Shown here: one piece after another, positions 44,016 through 44,232 of the stretch | Numbering within the stretch: the first letter of the stretch is position 1 | Layout: every line of letters starts with the position of its first letter | DNA from: Prosthecobacter sp. | Lineage (GTDB): Bacteria; Verrucomicrobiota; Verrucomicrobiia; Verrucomicrobiales; Verrucomicrobiaceae | Direction: 5' to 3' | Length of the DNA stretch: 44,232 bases | Assembly: GCF_014879935.1 (NCBI RefSeq) | Contig: NZ_JACSRD010000164.1 | Span: forward strand, 1-44,232 | The notes under the pieces: generated by a model | What the model saw: only the letters and a program-made list of their open reading frames with translations | Told to the model about the DNA's origin: nothing | Database searches by the model: none | Made by a program: the position numbers and the translations under genes

Positions 44016-44232
44016 CTACTCATCTGCGACCAAGATGGGCTTCTTATCAGCGGGAGCGATGGTTTTCCAATCTTCATCACGAATGGACGGACTCACGTTG
44101 AGTCGCGAAGGACGGTGAATGCGGATTGAAGCAGATGGTATCTGAAAGATGTCCTGCTCTTTACAGAGTCTTCGCTGTCCTGAGTGGGTATCGAAGGTAG
44201 CAGCGGCGAAAGCGGAGTGGTAGGAAGAGGGA
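44016..44232 (-). CDS. 3' end of the gene upstream of the short Argonaute (probable APAZ effector partner)
   Basis: Only the last 71 codons are inside the window, ending ...DEDWKTIAPADKKPILVADE and TAG. The visible part includes SAFAAATFDTHSGQRR and IPSASIRIHRPSRLN. It is too short to recognise a domain by itself. In short-pAgo systems (SPARTA/SPARSA) the gene just before the pAgo on the same strand encodes an APAZ protein fused to a TIR, Sir2 or nuclease effector, so position and 17-bp spacing make that the leading guess. The N-terminal effector lies outside the window. Confidence 0.55.
   Translation of the reverse strand, partial: PSSYHSAFAAATFDTHSGQRRLCKEQDIFQIPSASIRIHRPSRLNVSPSIRDEDWKTIAPADKKPILVADE

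Overview
The window looks like a piece of a GC-rich Verrucomicrobiota chromosome (Verrucomicrobiaceae/Prosthecobacter-like). The evidence is the gene set: a PVC-type dehydrogenase-cytochrome fused to DUF1080, three secreted S1 sulfatases, several Asp-box sialidase-fold proteins, a DUF4838 protein and many short secreted hydrolases. The intergenic spaces are also full of palindromic repeats. I see no rRNA, tRNA or CRISPR array. The taxon is inferred from gene families only.

Layout. 1-5.9 kb: a repeat, a small secreted protein, a rhamnulose-phosphate aldolase/SDR fusion, an EboE-like TIM-barrel protein, a 275-bp nested palindrome and a zinc-ribbon protein. 5.9-9.0 kb: a mobile/defence-like island with a RAYT transposase (REP-associated tyrosine transposase) between two 188-bp palindromic elements. 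It is followed by a six-repeat zinc-ribbon array fused to a HEPN-like RNase domain and broken by one in-frame TGA. 9.0-22.1 kb: secreted polysaccharide-degrading proteins (DUF4838, sialidase, deacetylase, esterase, a 1419-aa DUF1080/PVC-cytochrome, an SH3 protein). 22.1-33.5 kb: a co-directional plus-strand run of esterase, sulfatase, CBM9-like, M14 peptidase, lipoprotein lipase, a two-gene ATPase module of unknown function and a second sulfatase. 33.6-42.1 kb: a minus-strand run of sulfatase, sialidase, SUMF1-fold/sialidase fusion, a decayed hydrolase, esterase, M14 peptidase and nucleoside hydrolase, several joined by ATGA overlaps or gaps of 2-3 bp. 42.3-44.2 kb: a small hypothetical gene, a short prokaryotic Argonaute (MID-PIWI) with a one-base frameshift, and the 3' end of the gene upstream of it, which is expected to be its APAZ effector partner.

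How the genes fit together. The sulfatases, sialidases, esterases, deacetylase, DUF4838 protein and rhamnose-type aldolase suggest the cell strips sulfate, acyl groups and sugars from complex, probably deoxy-sugar-rich, glycans in the periplasm or outside the cell. Sugar and nucleoside products would then enter catabolism.

The most unusual signals are: (1) a family of about 55-58-bp palindromes inserted inside open reading frames, three copies in two genes, all in the same reading frame at their left half; (2) the frameshifted short Argonaute at the right edge; (3) the zinc-ribbon-array/HEPN protein with a TGA at a conserved Trp; (4) the RAYT with its 188-bp elements; (5) an unassigned P-loop ATPase with long proline-rich linkers and a dedicated partner gene.
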